A stretch of DNA of 64,000 nt from Sphingomonas sp. RIT328 (GTDB taxonomy: Bacteria > Pseudomonadota > Alphaproteobacteria > Sphingomonadales > Sphingomonadaceae). Positions 63,089-64,000 of the stretch are shown piece by piece. How positions within the stretch are numbered: position 1 is the stretch's first letter; every line of letters begins with the position of its first letter. Position numbers and translations under genes: made by a program. The notes beneath the pieces were generated by a model that did not search any database, had not been told where the DNA came from, and worked only from the letters and a program-made list of their open reading frames with translations. The stretch lies in the NCBI RefSeq assembly GCF_000632225.1, contig NZ_JFYV01000008.1, positions 1-64,000 of the forward strand, written 5' to 3'.

Positions 63089-63304
63089 ATGCGTATCCTG
63101 CTCTTCCTTCCGGCGTGCGCGCTGCTCGCCGCCTGTTCCGACCGTGCCGCCCAGCGATCGACGCGTACGGTCGATGTCGCCGCCGCCGCCTCCCGCGGCC
63201 AGTCGGACATCGACAATTATGCCGCCGCGTCAGGCCATAGACCGCGCCTGCCCACCGCCGCCGGAGCGCCCTCCCGACCCGAGGTTCGTGCCGCGCAACG
63301 CTAG
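63089..63304 (+). CDS. Small putative lipoprotein
   Basis: This 71-aa protein has a short lipoprotein signal (MRILLFLPACALLAAC, Cys at 16). The mature part is 55 residues, Arg/Ala-rich, without a known domain. The ATG at 63089 is preceded by a GTG of another start one codon earlier; no strong ribosome site is seen. It could be a real small outer-membrane-linked protein; confidence is limited by its size. Confidence 0.5.
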   Translation: MRILLFLPACALLAACSDRAAQRSTRTVDVAAAASRGQSDIDNYAAASGHRPRLPTAAGAPSRPEVRAAQR

Positions 63305-63574
63305 TGCAGCATCCTTGCCCTTTCCCCGGTGCGTCCCTGAGGCACGCCGCTGTGGCCGCTCGGCCGCAGTGTTTTGCCACGGTCACGCCACGATTTGGGC
63401 GGATTTCGTTCATCGCTTGGCAAGGAAGTGTGATCGGAAAGCCACATCGCGGAACGTTCCCGGTAAAAGCGACTTCGCATTGCAACAAAGGTCCGAAAGC
63501 GCGGTTTGAACGGACCTGGGCTGATCGACGCTGCGGTGTCGTCGCCCGAGTTGAGGCAATAAAGGTAATCACAT

Positions 63575-64000
63575 ATGCGTAAGCTCGCCCTCGCGGCCGC
63601 CGTTGCGGCAGCGTCCTTCGCCGTCCCCGCCTTCGCGCAGGACATGTCGACCACCGGCACGACCGACACCACCGTCGCCACCGACGCGCAGGTCGACACC
63701 GCGCCCAAGGCTCCGGACGGCACGCGCGCCTTCGGCATCGAGCCGTATGTCGCCGTGATGGGCGGCTGGGAGCAGTTCGACCGCCAGACCGTCGCCGGCA
63801 TCCCCGCGCAGCCCAAGGGCTATAACCTCGACGGCGCGCTGATCGAAGGCATCGTCGGCTTCAACGTGCCGCTCGGCCCGGTGTTCGTCGGCGCCGAAGG
63901 TGCGGTCGCCAAGGGCGTGTCGGGTGACATCGACTGGCAGTATGGCGCCTATGGCCGCGCGGGCTTCCGCGCCGGTGACAGCGGCCTGTTCTACGGCAAG
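63575..64000 (+). CDS. Outer-membrane beta-barrel protein, 5' part only
   Basis: The gene runs off the window; 142 codons are seen. A signal peptide (LALAAAVAAASFAVPAFAQD) is followed by a Thr-rich linker and then barrel-like strands (FGIEPYVAVMGGWEQFDR, GFNVPLGPVFVGAEGAVAKG, YGAYGRAGFRAG). It resembles opacity-type porins (OmpA/OmpW-like beta-barrels) common in sphingomonads. The start ATG at 63575 follows AAAGG. The 270 bases before it have a GGAACGTTCC palindrome (63451-63460) and no other gene. Confidence 0.78.
   Translation, partial: MRKLALAAAVAAASFAVPAFAQDMSTTGTTDTTVATDAQVDTAPKAPDGTRAFGIEPYVAVMGGWEQFDRQTVAGIPAQPKGYNLDGALIEGIVGFNVPLGPVFVGAEGAVAKGVSGDIDWQYGAYGRAGFRAGDSGLFYGK

Noticed and set aside
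61263-63572. 769-aa minus-strand frame opposite the MFS exporter
   Set aside because: It lacks membrane segments or motifs and spans three real plus-strand genes.

Overview
The window is GC-rich chromosomal DNA of a motile alphaproteobacterium, almost certainly a Sphingomonas-type sphingomonad. Support: CtrA-pathway style regulators (DUF1013/TrcR and CpdR), a NepR-like anti-sigma factor, an alphaproteobacterial UvrA, abundant TonB-dependent receptors, a SapC protein, and short dispersed intergenic repeats. I see no prophage, IS element, CRISPR array or rRNA.

Layout. Positions 1-17655 are a flagellar regulon. On the minus strand lie three transcription units: an unusual small stator pair with flgA, then flgM-flgN, then a lytic transglycosylase with flhA and fliA. 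On the plus strand lies flgBCDEFGHIJKL followed by a conventional motA-motB pair. Near-perfect sigma-54 -24/-12 elements sit before the transglycosylase-flhA-fliA unit, the small stator unit and flgB. Paired GCGGCA palindromes upstream of flgB look like enhancer sites. A weaker sigma-28 element sits before flgM, so the sequence suggests an RpoN to FliA to late-gene cascade.

Positions 17.7-28.6 kb hold a lipoprotein plus ATP-grasp pair (YjfM/YjfC type), a class II aldolase, an HTH protein, two tail-to-tail toxin-antitoxin modules (BrnT/BrnA and ParE/PaaA2-type) with a decayed second brnA, a frameshifted HExxH protein, uvrA and a chemoreceptor. Positions 28.7-41.4 kb hold an M61 peptidase, trcR, a dienelactone hydrolase, a GST, a DEAD-box helicase, an FAD oxidase, SapC, a cytochrome b561, a well-formed candidate small RNA with an anti-Shine-Dalgarno-like linker, an N-formylglutamate amidohydrolase, cpdR and tRNA-Val(GAC).

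Positions 41.6-56 kb are a nutrient-uptake region: a siderophore-type receptor, then a LacI-family (XylR-box-like) operator, a large TonB receptor, GH39 and GH74 enzymes, an SDR and a GH15 enzyme, then another siderophore-type receptor. The receptor-GH39-GH74 set reads as a xylose-containing glycan utilisation locus. Positions 56-64 kb hold an alpha-lytic-protease-like S1 protease, a NepR-like gene, glnE, a peroxiredoxin, lipoproteins, a Bcr/CflA-type exporter, a very acidic small protein and the start of an outer-membrane beta-barrel gene that runs off the window.

Most long antisense reading frames are high-GC shadows and were left out. Promoter, operator and small-RNA calls rest on sequence pattern only.
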